This document shows positions 62,193 through 64,000 of a stretch of 64,000 bases of DNA, one piece after another. The stretch's first letter is position 1. The number at the start of each line of letters is the position of its first letter. The DNA is from Geodermatophilus sabuli (lineage in GTDB: Bacteria > Actinomycetota > Actinomycetes > Mycobacteriales > Geodermatophilaceae). The DNA lies in assembly GCF_900215145.1 (NCBI RefSeq), contig NZ_OBDO01000015.1, positions 18,100 through 82,099 of the forward strand, given 5' to 3'. A model generated the notes under the pieces. That model was not told the DNA's origin. It made no database searches and saw only the letters and a program-made list of their open reading frames with translations. The translations under genes were made by a program, and so were the position numbers.

Positions 62193-62366
62193 TCAGGGGT
62201 GGTCGGCGGTGGACGGGCATCCACCCCTCGCCGGGCAGTCGCGTGGCAGCGGCGGGAAGCGGTGGCCCTTGACGTCGGTGGACTCGAAGACGTGCCCGTC
62301 CTCGCTGCTGCAGCGGTAGACGCCGCTGCGCGGGACGACCTGGCCGGGGGTGGAATATCTGCTCAC
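62193..62366 (-). CDS. Small YjzC-like protein (57 aa)
   Basis: GTG-started frame: SRYSTPGQVVPRSGVYRCSS, EDGHVFESTDVKGHRFPPLP, RDCPARGGCPSTADHP. The pattern G-Q-x-V-P-x-S-G-x-Y ... K-G-x-x-F-P-P is that of small YjzC-type proteins, and three Cys plus His could bind a metal. Convergent with pfkA and divergent from the DUF222 gene. Confidence 0.6.
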   Translation of the reverse strand: MSRYSTPGQVVPRSGVYRCSSEDGHVFESTDVKGHRFPPLPRDCPARGGCPSTADHP

Positions 62367-62528
62367 TGTCGGTCACGGCCTCGCTCCACCTCATTCCCGT
62401 AGGTCAGCCGCTCCCGGGCACCAACGCGGTCTGGTGCAGCCGGCGGTGGACGAGCATCCGCAGGAGGGGCGTCGCCTGCGGCCTGAGCTGCTCTTTTCCT
62501 CCGCCATCTTTTGCTCCGGACGCAGCGT

Positions 62529-62544
62529 TCGAACGTATGATCGA
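62529..62544 (+). promoter_or_regulatory. LexA (SOS) box-like site over the DUF222 start codon
   Basis: TCGAAC-GTAT-GATCGA differs from the actinobacterial SOS box TCGAAC-N4-GTTCGA at one position, and overlaps the ATG at 62537. Confidence 0.55.
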
Positions 62545-64000
62545 ACGCGTGGACGGCATCGAGCTCGGGGAGTCCCTGGGCGCCTCGACGCGCCCGGCCG
62601 GAGCCGGTGCCCCAGCTCCGTCGGTGGGCTGGGCGACCGGTCCGCTGGGTGCGGTGCAGGCCGCCGATCGGGAGATCACCCGTCAGACCGCGCTGCGGGC
62701 GCGGGCCATCGCGGAGTTCGCCAGCACCCGCCCCGCGTCGAGCGACCGGCAGCAGGGTGAGTGCGGCGCGATGTCGGCCGAGAGGTGGGCCGCGCGGCCG
62801 GAGGTGCTGCGCCTGGTGAGTGAGTGGGCCACCCAGGAGCTGGCGATCGCGCTCGACCTCAGCGCGCAGAAGGCCGAGGCCGAACTGGAGCGCTCGCTCC
62901 TCCTCGTGCACCGACTGCCGCGCGTGCTCGCCGCACTGGAGGCGGGGGTGCTCCACACGGGGCACCTCTGGTGCCTCCTCGAACACGTCGCGCCGATCGC
63001 GGATGAGGCAGTGCGGAACCGCATCCAAGAGGAGGTGGTCGACTGGGTCGGCGCGCGCCACCGGGTCACCACCCCGGCGCAGCTGGGAAACCGGGTGCGC
63101 CGGGTGGTCGCGCAGCACAACGCCCGCGACGCCGCCCGCAACCTCGCGCGGGCACTGCGGCAGCGTGACATCAGCCTGCGCCCGGAGCGCGCCGAGGGCA
63201 TGGCCGCACTCACCGTGGTGTGCACGATGCCCGAGGCGCAGGCCCTGTACCGGGCGCTGGCCGCCTGCGCCGACGCCGTCGACACCGGTCCCGGCGAGGA
63301 GCGGACGCGCGGGCAGCAGATGGTCGACTGCCTGCTCGACCTGGTGCTGCGTCCCGGCGATACCGACCTGCCGCCGGTGCAGGTGCTGCTGACCGTGGTG
63401 GCCTCGGTGGGCACGCTGCTCGGCGACGACGCCCCCGGTGAGGTCGACGGGCACGTGGTGCCGGCGGAGATGGTCCGCCAGTTGCTGCGGGGCCTCGCCG
63501 TCCAGCAGCCCGCGGCCGCCGGCGCGGCGACCGCCCCGGCTGAGGAGAGCGTCGCGACCGCGACGAACCCGGCGCGGAACACGGTCGGCGAGAGCGCGGA
63601 GGCGGCGGCCGCCCCGGACGATCGACCGTTGCACCGGCCTGACCGGCCTGACCGGCCTGACCGGCCTGACCGGCCTGACCGGCCTGACCGGGCTGACCGG
63701 GCTGACCGGGAGGAACTGGAGCTCTGGCACGCCGAGCAGGGCGAGCTGGTGCGCTGGTGGGCCGAGATGGAACGCCGGGTGCTCGCCGGGGAGCTCGCCG
63801 ACGAGCCCGAGCGCGCCCCGGACACCTGGCCTCTTGCCCCGTCCGAACCCGATGGCCGGCCCGCCGCCGACCCGGCAGACCGCGATGCGCAGCTGGACCT
63901 CGAGCTCGAATCGCTGGTCGATCCCGACCCCCCGGACAACCGCGCCCAGCCACCGCCGGCCTCGCCGGGCGGTGGCTGGTGGGCCACCGCCGACCGTGCG
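62537..64000 (+). CDS. DUF222 (13E12-type) protein, C-terminus beyond window
   Basis: 488 codons are visible, all open to base 64000. N-terminal DUF222 helices: REITRQTALRARAIAEFAS, LRLVSEWATQELAIALDLS, LHTGHLWCLLEHVAPIADE. The family normally ends in an HNH nuclease domain, which would lie to the right and cannot be checked. A Pro/Asp/Arg repeat (63635-63706) interrupts it at about residue 367. A LexA-like box covers the start; 13E12 genes are SOS-linked in mycobacteria. Confidence 0.85.
   Translation, partial: MIERVDGIELGESLGASTRPAGAGAPAPSVGWATGPLGAVQAADREITRQTALRARAIAEFASTRPASSDRQQGECGAMSAERWAARPEVLRLVSEWATQELAIALDLSAQKAEAELERSLLLVHRLPRVLAALEAGVLHTGHLWCLLEHVAPIADEAVRNRIQEEVVDWVGARHRVTTPAQLGNRVRRVVAQHNARDAARNLARALRQRDISLRPERAEGMAALTVVCTMPEAQALYRALAACADAVDTGPGEERTRGQQMVDCLLDLVLRPGDTDLPPVQVLLTVVASVGTLLGDDAPGEVDGHVVPAEMVRQLLRGLAVQQPAAAGAATAPAEESVATATNPARNTVGESAEAAAAPDDRPLHRPDRPDRPDRPDRPDRPDRADRADREELELWHAEQGELVRWWAEMERRVLAGELADEPERAPDTWPLAPSEPDGRPAADPADRDAQLDLELESLVDPDPPDNRAQPPPASPGGGWWATADRA
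63635..63706 (+). repeat. 9-bp tandem repeat, eight units, coding RPD/RAD
   Basis: Six CGGCCTGAC units followed by two CGGGCTGAC units in frame within the DUF222 gene, encoding (Arg-Pro-Asp)6 (Arg-Ala-Asp)2, a likely disordered charged spacer and a slippage-prone tract. Confidence 0.9.

Noticed and set aside
63635..63706. CRISPR-like repeat
   Set aside because: Units are 9 bp, directly adjacent with no spacers, and in frame inside a gene.

Overview
The DNA is very GC-rich (third codon positions almost all G/C), with many GTG starts, ATGA/GTGA/TGATG gene overlaps, SAM-IV and ydaO-type riboswitches, and a DUF222 (13E12-type) gene at the right edge. Together these point to a high-GC actinobacterium. 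A Geodermatophilaceae-like genome (Blastococcus, Modestobacter, Geodermatophilus) is my best guess, but this is inference and not a match to a reference. I saw no rRNA or tRNA gene, IS element or CRISPR array.

Left part (1-10.7 kb): a divergent catabolic locus. Leftward: a lipoprotein solute-binding protein, ATPase and permease (NitT/TauT-like ABC importer), then an IlvD/Edd dehydratase and an FAD oxidoreductase cut by the window edge. Rightward: a protein of unrecognised function followed by a second FAD oxidoreductase and a second IlvD paralogue. The intergenic region holds two face-to-face promoters, each with a copy of the same 38-bp operator at its start site. The substrate is unknown.

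10.7-24 kb: aromatic and C1 catabolism. Glutathione-independent formaldehyde dehydrogenase and an aldehyde dehydrogenase run leftward. Rightward are a benzoylformate decarboxylase, an MHS-type transporter, a NarL-type two-component system, then a cluster with an RraA/CHA-aldolase-like protein, a Rieske oxygenase, an alpha/beta hydrolase, a muconolactone-isomerase-like protein and LigA/LigB (protocatechuate 4,5-dioxygenase). Read together: arylglyoxylate to aryl aldehyde to acid, O-demethylation (giving formaldehyde), then meta-cleavage.

24-41 kb: a sulfur-acquisition island and the most interesting part. It has cysteine dioxygenase, an FMN reductase/SsuD-like monooxygenase pair, a cysteine-desulfurase-like enzyme, a sulfotransferase, a beta-carbonic anhydrase, two more LLM monooxygenases, and an amino-acid-type ABC importer with a GNAT acetyltransferase. 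It is controlled by two SAM-IV riboswitches and by four very short leader genes that share a V-D-L-x-R-x-x-S-A-x-C motif. Two divergent promoter regions, at 26.5 and 39.0 kb, are near copies of each other.

41-64 kb: mostly general functions. These are an NmrA-like reductase, a CPA1 antiporter, a cyclase plus TPP-enzyme pair, an NlpC/P60 hydrolase behind a ydaO (c-di-AMP) riboswitch, HPPD with a divergent Lrp regulator, MFS, STAS, an Abhydrolase_9-like membrane protein, arginine deiminase, MarC, a small stress-like gene group (DUF6325, SHOCT, MalT-type LuxR), gamma-carbonic anhydrase, phosphofructokinase, and a DUF222 gene overlapped by a LexA-box-like sequence.

Three otherwise intact genes (SBP near 35.4 kb, GNAT near 38.4 kb, LuxR near 59.5 kb) are each broken by one missing base in a G/C homopolymer. 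Sequencing error is the simplest explanation.
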